Source: Roseomonas populi (GTDB lineage: Bacteria; Pseudomonadota; Alphaproteobacteria; Acetobacterales; Acetobacteraceae). From it: 64,000 nt of DNA. The number at the start of each line of letters is the position of its first letter. Position 1 is the stretch's first letter. The notes below the pieces were generated by a model. That model was not told where the DNA came from. It ran no database searches and was given only the letters and a program-made list of their open reading frames with translations. Below are positions 1 through 7,375 of this stretch, in pieces. Where the stretch lies: positions 310,001-374,000 of the forward strand of contig NZ_JANJOU010000003.1 of the NCBI RefSeq assembly GCF_024594815.1. Direction: 5' to 3'. The position numbers were made by a program, and so were the translations under genes.

Positions 1-407
1 CGGCCGGAATCCAGCAGGAAGGCATGGATGTGGGGCGCATAGGCCGGGATGAGGTCCAGCGCGTCGTTCCCCCCGACATGGATGACCTGGACGCGGCGGA
101 CCCTCGGCTCCAGCACGGCGAGCCGGGCGGCCTCGGCAGGGTCAATGTGGGAGACGATCTGGACGGCGGTGGGGCCGGAGGCGCGGATATGGGCGGATAT
201 GGCCTCGGCCCTCGTCTCGGAGGTGAGGAGGAATGTCGCGACGGGGGGCGGCACCGTGGTGGCGATTGCAGCGATGCGCTCGTCCGGGATCGGGCCGGGG
301 CCGGAGGGCATGGCGCCAACCAGGCCCAGGGCGTCGGCACCGGCGGCCACGGCCATCGCCGCCTCCTCGGCCGAGGCGATGCAGCAGACCTTCACGCGCG
401 TTCTCAT
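1..407 (-). CDS. TrpF-like phosphoribosylanthranilate isomerase, 3' end outside window
   Basis: About 135 N-terminal residues are visible on the minus strand and the gene runs off the left edge. The protein begins MRTRVKVCCIAS, matching the VKICG start of phosphoribosylanthranilate isomerases, whose cysteine is the catalytic base. The visible part ends in FLLDS, which resembles the beta-strand carrying the catalytic aspartate. The fold would be a TIM barrel acting in tryptophan biosynthesis (N-(5-phosphoribosyl)anthranilate to CdRP). The usual KICG glycine is replaced by a second cysteine, so a diverged paralogue is possible. An in-frame ATG at 419 would add four residues. The gene diverges from thiS with about 75-85 bases between them. 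Family assignment rests on motifs only. Confidence 0.6.
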   Translation of the reverse strand, partial: MRTRVKVCCIASAEEAAMAVAAGADALGLVGAMPSGPGPIPDERIAAIATTVPPPVATFLLTSETRAEAISAHIRASGPTAVQIVSHIDPAEAARLAVLEPRVRRVQVIHVGGNDALDLIPAYAPHIHAFLLDSG

Positions 408-492
408 GGTGGCATCCATGCCGGCGGCGAATGGGGCGGGCAAGGGCCCACCCCTTCAACCCGCCCGCGCGCCGTGCCACATCCGCCCGGCC

Positions 493-705
493 ATGTCCGC
501 ATCCATCCAGATCACCGTGAACGGGGAGGCGCGGAGCCTGCCGGCTCCCCTCCCCCTCTCCGACTTCCTGGCCGGGGCCGGGCTCGACACGCGCAAGGTG
601 GCGGTGGAGCGGAACGAGGAGATCGTGCCGCGCTCGGCCTACGGCACCACCCTGCTGGTGGCGGGCGATGCGCTGGAGATCGTGCACTTCATCGGGGGAG
701 GCTGA
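493..705 (+). CDS. thiS: Sulfur carrier protein ThiS
   Basis: A 70-residue ubiquitin-like protein beginning [12 protein letters not shown] and ending HFIGGG. The C-terminal Gly-Gly is the site that is adenylated and then thiocarboxylated to carry sulfur for the thiazole ring of thiamine. Length and the VNGE start are typical of ThiS. It lies four bases upstream of thiG, which uses the ThiS thiocarboxylate directly, so the two form a translationally linked pair. No TPP riboswitch is recognisable in the short upstream gap; the pair may be internal to a larger regulatory arrangement not visible here. Confidence 0.93.
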   Translation: MSASIQITVNGEARSLPAPLPLSDFLAGAGLDTRKVAVERNEEIVPRSAYGTTLLVAGDALEIVHFIGGG

Positions 706-709
706 GGCG

Positions 710-1516
710 ATGGATACGGTGGTGACGGCCCCAACGGACAGCGACATCGACTTCTGGGAGGTGGCGGGGCGCCGCTTCCGGTCCCGCCTCGTGGTCGGGA
801 CGGGGCGGTACAAGAGCCTGGAGGAGACGGCGGCGGCCATCGAGGCCTCCGGCGCCGAGATGGTGACGGTGGCGGTGCGGCGGGTGAACCTGTCGGACCC
901 GAAGGCGCCGATGCTGCAGGATTTCGTGCCGCCGGACCGCTACACCTACCTGCCCAACACGGCCGGCTGCCACACGGCGAACGAGGCGGTGCGGACGCTG
1001 CGCCTGGCGCGCGAGGCCGGGGGATGGAACTTGGTGAAGCTGGAGGTGCTGGGGCCGCCCCCCTTCCTCTACCCGGACATGCCCGCGACCTTCGAGGCCG
1101 CCGAGGCCCTGATCAAGGACGGGTTCGAGGTGATGGTCTACTGCGCGGACGATCCGCTGGCCGCCAAGCGGCTGGAAGAGATGGGCTGCGTGGCGGTGAT
1201 GCCGCTGGGGGCGCCGATCGGGTCCGGTCTCGGGCTCTCCAACCCCTTCATGCTGCGCTCCATCATCGAGAACGCGAAGGTTCCGGTGCTGGTGGATGCC
1301 GGGATCGGCACGGCGAGCGAGGCGGCCCAGGCGATGGAGCTGGGCTGCGACGCGGTCCTGCTGAACTCCGCCATTGCGCACGCCAGGGACCCCGTGCGGA
1401 TGGCACGGGCCATGAAGGCGGGGGTGGAGGCGGGGCGCCACGCCTATATCGCCGGGCGGATGCCGCGGAACTACGCGGCGGTTGCTTCCAGCCCGATGAC
1501 CGGGCTGATCCGCTAG
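710..1516 (+). CDS. thiG: Thiazole synthase ThiG
   Basis: A 268-residue TIM-barrel enzyme that condenses 1-deoxy-D-xylulose 5-phosphate, dehydroglycine and ThiS thiocarboxylate into the thiazole phosphate of thiamine. Visible family motifs are VVGTGRYKS (about 28-36), PNTAGC (82-87), VKLEV with the Schiff-base lysine at about residue 110, and the phosphate-binding [11 protein letters not shown] near 195-205. The ATG at 710 follows the thiS stop by four bases and gives the expected family length; earlier in-frame starts would lie inside thiS. The thiazole-oxidising partner (ThiO or ThiH) and ThiE are not within the window. A strong palindrome directly follows the stop codon. Confidence 0.95.
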   Translation: MDTVVTAPTDSDIDFWEVAGRRFRSRLVVGTGRYKSLEETAAAIEASGAEMVTVAVRRVNLSDPKAPMLQDFVPPDRYTYLPNTAGCHTANEAVRTLRLAREAGGWNLVKLEVLGPPPFLYPDMPATFEAAEALIKDGFEVMVYCADDPLAAKRLEEMGCVAVMPLGAPIGSGLGLSNPFMLRSIIENAKVPVLVDAGIGTASEAAQAMELGCDAVLLNSAIAHARDPVRMARAMKAGVEAGRHAYIAGRMPRNYAAVASSPMTGLIR

Positions 1517-1517
1517 G

Positions 1518-1619
1518 GCCGATTCCGTTCCGGTGGAATCACCGGAACGGGTGAATCGGCTCTAGGAACAATGGGCTGGAGCGGTTGCGGTGAGCGGAGG
1601 CGACCGGAAGCCGCTCCAG
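1518..1619. repeat. Extragenic palindromes downstream of thiG
   Basis: Two bases after the thiG stop there is a near-perfect hairpin (1518-1560): GCCGATTC pairs with GAATCGGC and CGTTCCGGTG with CACCGGAACG around a GAAT loop, leaving a three-base bulge. A second inverted repeat, CTGGAGCGG (1576-1584) with CCGCTCCAG (1611-1619), follows. There is no T-run, so this looks more like an extragenic repetitive palindrome than a classic Rho-independent terminator, although it may still end the thiSG transcript. Confidence 0.6.
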
Positions 1620-1680
1620 GGCGGGTGATCCCCGGCGGCGCCACGGTGCCGCTGGGCAGGAGCTGGCGCCGGTTGCGGCC

Positions 1681-2073
1681 TCAGCTCCAGTAGCGGGGCA
1701 GGCCGCGCGGGGCCTCGCCGTCCTCCTCGGAGAGGCGGGTGGCGCAGAGGATGTCCAGCAGGGTGACGCCGAGCACGGCGGCGACGGCGATCTTCACGTT
1801 CCGGCGCTCCGCCGCGCCATAGCTGGGAGTGCCGACGAGGGTCGCGACGTCCAGCACGTCGCCGCCCACGCGCGCCCAGAGGAGCGGGGCGGAGGCGGGG
1901 TTGGCGAGGATGGCGACGCCGTTGGCCACTTCCCGCACGCCGTAGGCGCGAAGGACGCCGGTGCGGCCGGTCATGCCCAGGCGGCGGGCCAGGGTGCGTC
2001 CGCCGAGGATTTCCATCGCCCCCAGGCCGATGCTGAACCATCCGAGGAAGCGGGCGAGGTTCGTCGTGTTCAC
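1681..2073 (-). CDS. Small membrane protein of unknown function
   Basis: A 130-residue protein starting MNTTNLARFLGWFSIG. Hydrophobic segments are visible near residues 7-24, 45-68 and 95-112, consistent with three or four membrane helices. The pattern (LGWFSIGLG, RAYGVRE, ARVGGDVLD) resembles the membrane domain often attached to or encoded next to polyketide-cyclase/START-like proteins in proteobacteria, but no cyclase domain is present here. It lies downstream of, and on the same strand as, the LRR kinase gene with a 54-base gap. Function is unknown; the resemblance is from memory of the family. Confidence 0.6.
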   Translation of the reverse strand: MNTTNLARFLGWFSIGLGAMEILGGRTLARRLGMTGRTGVLRAYGVREVANGVAILANPASAPLLWARVGGDVLDVATLVGTPSYGAAERRNVKIAVAAVLGVTLLDILCATRLSEEDGEAPRGLPRYWS

Positions 2074-2127
2074 GGGCAGATCTCCGCAGGGCTGGCGCCT
2101 GCTGGAACGCGCGAGGGCGGAAAAGGA

Positions 2128-3423
2128 TCAGTCGCCGAGAGCGTGCAATGCGTCCTGCATGAGGGCGCGCGCGGCGGGATCGGGCGCGGTGCAGCGGCGT
2201 GCCAGGGCGCGCAGGGCGGGATCGGCGGAGAGCGGCGGGCAGCGATCCAGGATCTCGCCAAGGAGGATCCCCCAGGCACGGACCTCCACGCGCTGCCAGG
2301 GGATGCCGGCCGCGCCGGGAGGGAGGCGGGAGGCGGCGCCGAAATCGCTGAGGACGGCCTCGCCCTTCTCGCCGTCCCAGAGAGTGTTGTGGGCGTAGAG
2401 GTCGCCGTGCAGCAGGCCGCGCGCGTGCAGGTGGGCGGCGGCCGCGGCCGTGGCACGGGCGAGGCGGAGCGCGGCATCGGGCAAGAGGCGCAGGGCGGGG
2501 TCGTAGGCGTCCCGGGAGCAGGAGTCCGGGCTGGGCGGGCCGGCCAGGGGGCGCCAGGTTTCCGGCAGGAGGGGCATGACGAGGCCGTGCAGGCCTTCCG
2601 GGTGGTCCTTCAGCCGGCCGAGGGCGCCCGGGAGGTTTGGGTGGGCGCCGGCGCGGAGACAGGCCTCCATTTCCCTCTCGGGCAGGCCGTCGCTTGTCAT
2701 GGCGCCCTTGAAGAGCTTCAGGGCGACGGGGCGGGGCCCCTCCCCTGCCCTCCAGGTCGCGCGGCGGACAAGGCCGGAGGCGCCTTGCCCCAGGATCTCG
2801 GCAGGTTCCAGCGCGGACCAGGGGATATCGGCCGCGTCCAGGCCGGGCGCCAGCGGGTCCAGCGGGTTCCCGGCCCAGGCGATCCAGGCGAGGCGCGGGA
2901 GGGCAGCGAGCCAGGGCGGGAGGGCCTCAAGGCGGTTGGCGGACAGGCGGATGAGTTCGAGGTTCGCGGCTCCGGCCAGGGCTTCCGGCAGGGCGGAAAG
3001 GTGGTTGCCGGCCAGCATCAACTTCTGGAGGGCCGGCCGCTTCCCCAACTCCTCCGGCATCGTAGCGATCGCGTTGCCGGTGAGGGTGAGCCAGCGCAGC
3101 GCGGGCGGGAGGGCTTCCCCCGGCACCTCCTCCGTGCCGCAGCCGCGCGCGCCGAGCTGGGACAGGGCGGGGAGGCCGCCGAGGGCGGGCGGCAGGCGTC
3201 GCATCGGGTTGCCGGAGAGGAAGAGGATCTTGAGGCGGCGCAGGCAGGCGATGCCGGCGGGAAGGTCCGTCAGCGCGTTTCCGCCGAGGTCCAGCACCTC
3301 CAGCGTGTCCGCCAGGCCGAGGATTTCCGGCGGGAACTCGCGCAGGCCGAGGCCGGTGAGGCGCAGTTCGCGGGCGCCGGCGAGATCGCCGCGTCGAAGG
3401 GCATCCAGGTTGGCGTCGGACAT
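2128..3423 (-). CDS. Leucine-rich-repeat protein kinase-like protein
   Basis: A 431-residue protein with two parts. Residues 15-195 contain about seven leucine-rich repeats of the L-x-L-x-x-N-x-L-x-x-LP type. Residues 205-431 form a compact eukaryotic-like kinase domain with glycine loop GQGASG (212-217), VALK lysine (236), catalytic loop HGDLYAHN (339-346) and DFG (360-362). HGD replaces the usual HRD, a known variant; the catalytic Asp and Asn are kept. No membrane segment is seen, so it is probably cytoplasmic. The ATG at 3423 is preferred because AGAAGGGG lies just upstream; a GTG at 3450 is possible. It follows the efflux pump gene on the same strand. Substrate is unknown. Confidence 0.82.
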   Translation of the reverse strand: MSDANLDALRRGDLAGARELRLTGLGLREFPPEILGLADTLEVLDLGGNALTDLPAGIACLRRLKILFLSGNPMRRLPPALGGLPALSQLGARGCGTEEVPGEALPPALRWLTLTGNAIATMPEELGKRPALQKLMLAGNHLSALPEALAGAANLELIRLSANRLEALPPWLAALPRLAWIAWAGNPLDPLAPGLDAADIPWSALEPAEILGQGASGLVRRATWRAGEGPRPVALKLFKGAMTSDGLPEREMEACLRAGAHPNLPGALGRLKDHPEGLHGLVMPLLPETWRPLAGPPSPDSCSRDAYDPALRLLPDAALRLARATAAAAAHLHARGLLHGDLYAHNTLWDGEKGEAVLSDFGAASRLPPGAAGIPWQRVEVRAWGILLGEILDRCPPLSADPALRALARRCTAPDPAARALMQDALHALGD

Positions 3424-3453
3424 GGCACCCCTTCTGCCAGGGGCAGGCACGCG

Positions 3454-5049
3454 TCAATGCGCCGCGCCGCCCCCTGCCCCAGGCTTGGGCAGCTTGACGA
3501 AGATCACCAGCGGGGTGGCGAGGGCGAAGAGGAGCGCGATCGTCACCAGCACGTCGTTGTAGGAGAGGATCAGCGCCTCCCGCGTGACCATGGCGGAGAC
3601 GCGGGCGAGCGCGGCCTTGTCCGAGAGGTCGCCCAGCCGGCCGGAGAGGGCGGCGGAGATGGCGTCCACGGAGGAGGAGACGCCGGTGCGGGCCCAGTTC
3701 ATCCCCTCCTGCATGTGCAGGCGGTGGGCGGCGGAGCGGTCGATGACGAGGGTGTTGATCATGGCCAGCCCCACCGCGCCGCCGAGGTTGCGCATGAGGT
3801 TGAAGAGGCCGGAGGCGTTCTTGATCTTCGCGGGCGGCAGGGTGCCGAGCGCCACCTGGTTCACCGGCACCATGGCGAACATCGTGCCGAAGCCGCGGAG
3901 GGCGAGGGGCAGCCAGAGCTCGGCGAAGCTGGACTGCGCGGTGAGGGTGGAGGTCCACCACATGGCCAGGGCCGTGGTGCCGAGGCCGAAGCCCATGAGG
4001 ATGCGGAGGTCCATCGCGCGGGAGAGCTTCCCGACGATCGGCGCGGCCAGGAACATGGCGACGCCGGTGACGAACATCGTCTCCCCGATCTGCATGGAGT
4101 TGTAGCCGCGGATGCGCCCGAGGAAGAGCGGGACGAGGTACACCGCGCCGTAGAGGCCGATGCCGACGAGGAAGGCGAAGACGCTGCCGATGGCGAAGTT
4201 GGCATTTCCGAACGCGCGCAACTCCACGATCGGGTCCTCACGGAAGAAGGCCCGCCAGAAGAAGATCACGCCGGAGATCAGGCAGGCGGCGGCGAAGGTG
4301 GCGATGGTCGGGTCGTCCAGCCAGTCCCAGCGGGGCCCCTCCTCCATCACGTACTCCATGCTGCCGAGGAAGACGGCCATGGCGGCGAGGCCGAGCCAGT
4401 CGAAGCGGCCGAAGAGGCGCCGGTCGCCCCGGTCGATATCCATCGTGTTCCAGACGACGACGGCGATCAGGGCGCCGATGGGCACGTTGATGAGGAAGAG
4501 CCAGTGCCAGGACAGGGTCTCGGTCAGGTAGCCGCCGAGGGTCGGGCCGATGGTGGGGGCGAGCGTGGCGGTGAGGCCGATGAGGACGGAGACGCTGCCG
4601 CGCGCCGGACCGCGGAAGAGGATGAAGGCGGTGGCGAAGACGGTGGGGATCATCGCGCCGCCGAGGAAGCCCTGGCAGGCGCGCGCCAGGATCATCACCG
4701 GCAGGGAGGAGGCGGTGGCGCAGAGCAGGGAGAAGATCGTGAAGCCCGCGGCGGAGATCGTGAAGAGCACGCGGGTGGAGAGCAGGCGCGAGAGGAAGCC
4801 CGAGAGCGGGATCATGACGATCTCCGCGATCAGGTAGGAGGTCTGGACCCAGCTCGCCTCGTCCGGCGAGGCGGCGAGGCCGGCCTGGATGTCACTGATG
4901 CTGGCGGAGACGATCTGGATGTCCAGGATCGCCATGAACATGCCCAGCACCATCGTCATGAAGCCGAGGAAGTGCCTGGTGGGGACGCCCGCCACGCTGC
5001 CTGAGGGGGGGACGGCCGGGATGACTTGGGGGTTGGCCGTGGCAGACAT
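3454..5049 (-). CDS. EmrB/QacA-type MFS multidrug efflux transporter (DHA2 family)
   Basis: A 531-residue integral membrane protein with about 14 hydrophobic helices, as expected for the DHA2 drug:proton antiporters. Family motifs include LDIQIVSAS in helix 1 (motif D1, LDxTIVNVA-like), the QTSYLIAEI segment of helix 2 and the motif C-like APTIGPTLGGYL in helix 5. It would export hydrophobic compounds across the inner membrane and, with the adjacent HlyD-type protein and an outer-membrane channel encoded elsewhere, across the whole envelope. It begins 24 bases after the end of the membrane-fusion gene and is probably in the same operon under TetR control. The substrate cannot be inferred. Confidence 0.92.
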   Translation of the reverse strand: MSATANPQVIPAVPPSGSVAGVPTRHFLGFMTMVLGMFMAILDIQIVSASISDIQAGLAASPDEASWVQTSYLIAEIVMIPLSGFLSRLLSTRVLFTISAAGFTIFSLLCATASSLPVMILARACQGFLGGAMIPTVFATAFILFRGPARGSVSVLIGLTATLAPTIGPTLGGYLTETLSWHWLFLINVPIGALIAVVVWNTMDIDRGDRRLFGRFDWLGLAAMAVFLGSMEYVMEEGPRWDWLDDPTIATFAAACLISGVIFFWRAFFREDPIVELRAFGNANFAIGSVFAFLVGIGLYGAVYLVPLFLGRIRGYNSMQIGETMFVTGVAMFLAAPIVGKLSRAMDLRILMGFGLGTTALAMWWTSTLTAQSSFAELWLPLALRGFGTMFAMVPVNQVALGTLPPAKIKNASGLFNLMRNLGGAVGLAMINTLVIDRSAAHRLHMQEGMNWARTGVSSSVDAISAALSGRLGDLSDKAALARVSAMVTREALILSYNDVLVTIALLFALATPLVIFVKLPKPGAGGGAAH

Positions 5050-5072
5050 GGCGGGCGTGTCTCGGGTGCGCG

Positions 5073-6266
5073 TTACCGGCCGCTGATCATCGCGGCGGCG
5101 GCGCCGAAGAGGCTGCGGGGGGCATGGGGGTCGTCGCGCGTGTCCACCTCCGCCTCCACCGAGAGGCCGGGGCGGAGGGCGCGCACGTCCTGGCCGGGAT
5201 CGACGGCGATGCGGACGGGGACGCGCTGGACGATTTTGGTGAAGTTGCCGGTCGCGTTCTCGGGCGGCAGCAGGGAGAACTGGGCGCCGGTGGCGGGGGC
5301 GAGGCTCTGCACCGTGCCGTGCAGGGTGGCGCCGGCATCGACGGAGAGCTCCACAGGCTGGCCTTCCCGGATGCGGCGGAGCTGCGTCTCCTTGAAGTTG
5401 GCGGTGACGTAGAGGCGGTCGGCCGAGGGGGCGACGGCGATGAGGTTCTGGCCGGCGCGGACGTGCTGGCCGAGCTGGGCGGCGCGGTTGCCGGCGACGC
5501 CGGCGAAGGGCGCGCGGATGATCGTGTATTCCAGGTTGCTCTCGGCCAGGGCCAGCGAAGCCTCGGCGGCATCACGGCGGGCGTTGGCGGAGCGGGACTG
5601 GGCCTCGATCACTGGAATGCCGGCGCGGGCGGATTCCAGCCCGGCGCGCGCGGCGGCGAGGCCCGCGCGGGCGGCGGCGACGCCGGCCTCGGCCTTGCGC
5701 TGGGCGGCGACGGTGGTGTCCACCGCGGCGCGGGTGCCGAAGCCGCCGGTGGCGAGGGTGCCGGCACGGCCGGCCTCGGCCACAGCGCGGACGCGCTCGG
5801 CTTCCGCGGTCGCGGCCTCGGCCTCGGCGGTCGCGACCTGGGCCTCGGCGCTGGCCACCTGGGCCAGGGCCTGGGTGCGCTGGGCGGCCAGCGTTCCGAT
5901 GTTCGCCTCGGCCTCAGCCAAGGCAGCGGCGGCCCCGTCGCGCCGGGCAGTCCAGTCGCGGCTCTCCAGCTCGATCAGGGGCTGGCCGGCCTCCACCGCC
6001 TGGTTATCGGCCACGAGGATGCGGGCCACGTCGCCCTCGATTCGCGGGGAGAGCACGGCGATATCGCCGCCGACATAGGCGTTGTCGGTGGCTTCCGTGA
6101 AGCGGCCGATCTGCCAATACCAGGTGCCGCCCGCCGCGCTGCCGGCCACGGCCAGCAGGGCGATCAAGGGCAGGGCGCGGCGGAAGCGAGAGCGGCGCGG
6201 GGCGGACGCGGCAGCGGTGCTGGCGCGCGATTCGGTGTCGGGGATGGCGCTGGTCCGGGCGTTCAT
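5073..6266 (-). CDS. EmrA-type membrane fusion protein (HlyD family)
   Basis: A 397-residue periplasmic adaptor. A cytoplasmic start rich in Ala, Ser and Arg is followed by one membrane anchor (about 32-52), a split lipoyl/biotinyl domain (DNAYVGGDIAVLSPRI near 60-75 and APFAGVAGNRAAQLGQHV near 255-272), a long Ala/Glu-rich alpha-hairpin coiled coil between them, and a beta-barrel (YVTANFKETQLRRI). It would bridge the downstream EmrB-like transporter to an outer-membrane TolC-type channel. The ATG at 6266 lies seven bases from a palindromic operator, so repressor binding there would cover the ribosome-binding or promoter region. Nothing is truncated. Confidence 0.92.
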   Translation of the reverse strand: MNARTSAIPDTESRASTAAASAPRRSRFRRALPLIALLAVAGSAAGGTWYWQIGRFTEATDNAYVGGDIAVLSPRIEGDVARILVADNQAVEAGQPLIELESRDWTARRDGAAAALAEAEANIGTLAAQRTQALAQVASAEAQVATAEAEAATAEAERVRAVAEAGRAGTLATGGFGTRAAVDTTVAAQRKAEAGVAAARAGLAAARAGLESARAGIPVIEAQSRSANARRDAAEASLALAESNLEYTIIRAPFAGVAGNRAAQLGQHVRAGQNLIAVAPSADRLYVTANFKETQLRRIREGQPVELSVDAGATLHGTVQSLAPATGAQFSLLPPENATGNFTKIVQRVPVRIAVDPGQDVRALRPGLSVEAEVDTRDDPHAPRSLFGAAAAMISGR

Positions 6267-6272
6267 GGCACA

Positions 6273-6287
6273 ACTGAACCGTTCAGT
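6273..6287. promoter_or_regulatory. TetR-type operator 1 (emrA-proximal)
   Basis: A perfect 15-base palindrome, ACTGAAC-C-GTTCAGT, sits six bases upstream of the efflux operon start codon. The same half-sites recur at 6331-6345 with a different central base. Short perfect palindromes in the divergent region between a TetR gene and a pump operon are the usual binding sites of the local repressor. Confidence 0.85.
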
Positions 6288-6330
6288 TCAGTGCGTAAAT
6301 GGCGCCGTCCCGGCGGTTTGTCCATGGAAA

Positions 6331-6345
6331 ACTGAACAGTTCAGT
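6331..6345. promoter_or_regulatory. TetR-type operator 2 (tetR-proximal)
   Basis: A second perfect palindrome, ACTGAAC-A-GTTCAGT, lies 40 bases upstream of the proposed TTG start of the regulator. Its half-sites are identical to operator 1 and the centres are 58 bases apart. Two copies imply control of both divergent transcripts and possible autoregulation. Confidence 0.85.
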
Positions 6346-6384
6346 ATCAAATATGGGCGCACCGCCTTACCCGGGAATTCGTCT

Positions 6385-7017
6385 TTGTCCTGCTCCCTCG
6401 CCCAGCCGTCCGATACCTCGCCGAAGCGCTCCGCGATCCTGAAGGCGGGCGCGCAGCTCTTCATGGCGAGCGGCTATGCAAACGTGTCCATGGACGCGGT
6501 GGCGAAGGAGGCCGGGGTCTCGAAGGCGACGCTCTACGCGTATTTCAGCGGGAAGGAGGCGCTTTTCAGCGCCATCGTGGGCGAGCGCTGCACGGCCATC
6601 GCGGCGGAATCGGAGGAGATGGCGTCCCACGCCGAATCCACCGGTGCGGCGCTGCGGGAGCTGGGCCGGGTGTGGATCCGCTTCCTGATGAGCCCCCAGA
6701 GCCTGGCGATCCACCGGACCGTGATCGCGGAATGCGCCCGCTTCCCCGACCTGGCGCGGGGCTTCTACGAGGCCGGGCCGGGGCGCGGGCGCGCCTGGCT
6801 GGGGCGGCGGCTGGCCGAGGCGCAGCAGCAGGGAGAGTTGCGGGCCGATGCCGACCCGCTGGTCGCCGCCGATCACCTGGTGGGGCTGATCCGTGGGGAC
6901 CTCTACATGCAGGCGATGCTGGGCGGGCCGGTGCCGGACGACGCGGCGATGGATGCGGTGGTGGACGCGGCGGTGGCGGTGTTCCTGCGGGCCTACGGAG
7001 TGCCTTCACCCAGGTAA
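6385..7017 (+). CDS. TetR/AcrR family transcriptional regulator
   Basis: About 210 residues. The N-terminal helix-turn-helix spans residues 16-61 (SAILKAGAQLF, then DAVAKEAGVSKATLYAYFSGKEAL), followed by a helical ligand-binding domain of normal length with a C-terminal region (FYEAGPGRGR, ADPLVAADHLVGLIRGD) common in AcrR-like repressors. No ATG fits: the reading frame upstream would run through both operators, so the TTG at 6385 is the most reasonable start. It is divergent from the emrAB-like pair and flanked by twin operators, so it very likely represses that pump and itself until an inducer binds. The inducer is unknown. Confidence 0.88.
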   Translation: MSCSLAQPSDTSPKRSAILKAGAQLFMASGYANVSMDAVAKEAGVSKATLYAYFSGKEALFSAIVGERCTAIAAESEEMASHAESTGAALRELGRVWIRFLMSPQSLAIHRTVIAECARFPDLARGFYEAGPGRGRAWLGRRLAEAQQQGELRADADPLVAADHLVGLIRGDLYMQAMLGGPVPDDAAMDAVVDAAVAVFLRAYGVPSPR

Positions 7018-7375
7018 GCGCGGCGCCGGAAAGGGGCCTGCGGTTTCATCAATTGGCCTGGAAATCGGCGGCTGGGCCGTGAAGGTTCCGGGAGGTTTAC
7101 GGCCGCCCCTACCGCTCACGAAAAAAAACCCGGCCAGCTCGGAGAAATGGGCCTTGCACCCCTGGGGCGCGGGGATTATTTGCCGCCCCAGACGCAGTAC
7201 GCACGTGCCTCTGGCCTGATGGTTACGCAACGACGTCAAGCGTTCTGGCAACCCCCGCCGGCAAGCCGACGGGCCTTCTCTTTGGTCGCTGGTTCGTTCG
7301 ACCGTTCGTCAACCTTGTGCAGGCCCGGTTCGCGGAATGCGACCGCCTGCCGCCTTCGTTTGGGAGGGTGGTGCG
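7018..7375. other. Intergenic region upstream of decarboxylase
   Basis: About 360 bases without a convincing gene. It contains the putative leader of the decarboxylase gene, including a good ribosome-binding site (GGGAGGG) just before the ATG, an A8 tract at about 7120-7127, and a weak inverted repeat GGCCGT/ACGGCC near 7075-7105. No clear sigma-70 promoter or riboswitch is recognised. Confidence 0.5.

Noticed and set aside
2143-5004. A very long plus-strand open frame across the kinase and efflux genes
   Set aside because: It is antisense to two clear genes and its translation is repetitive Gly/Glu/Arg-rich, a typical artefact of high GC content.
7018-7375. A riboswitch or leader peptide controlling the decarboxylase
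   Set aside because: No recognised riboswitch core or tract was seen; only weak inverted repeats.
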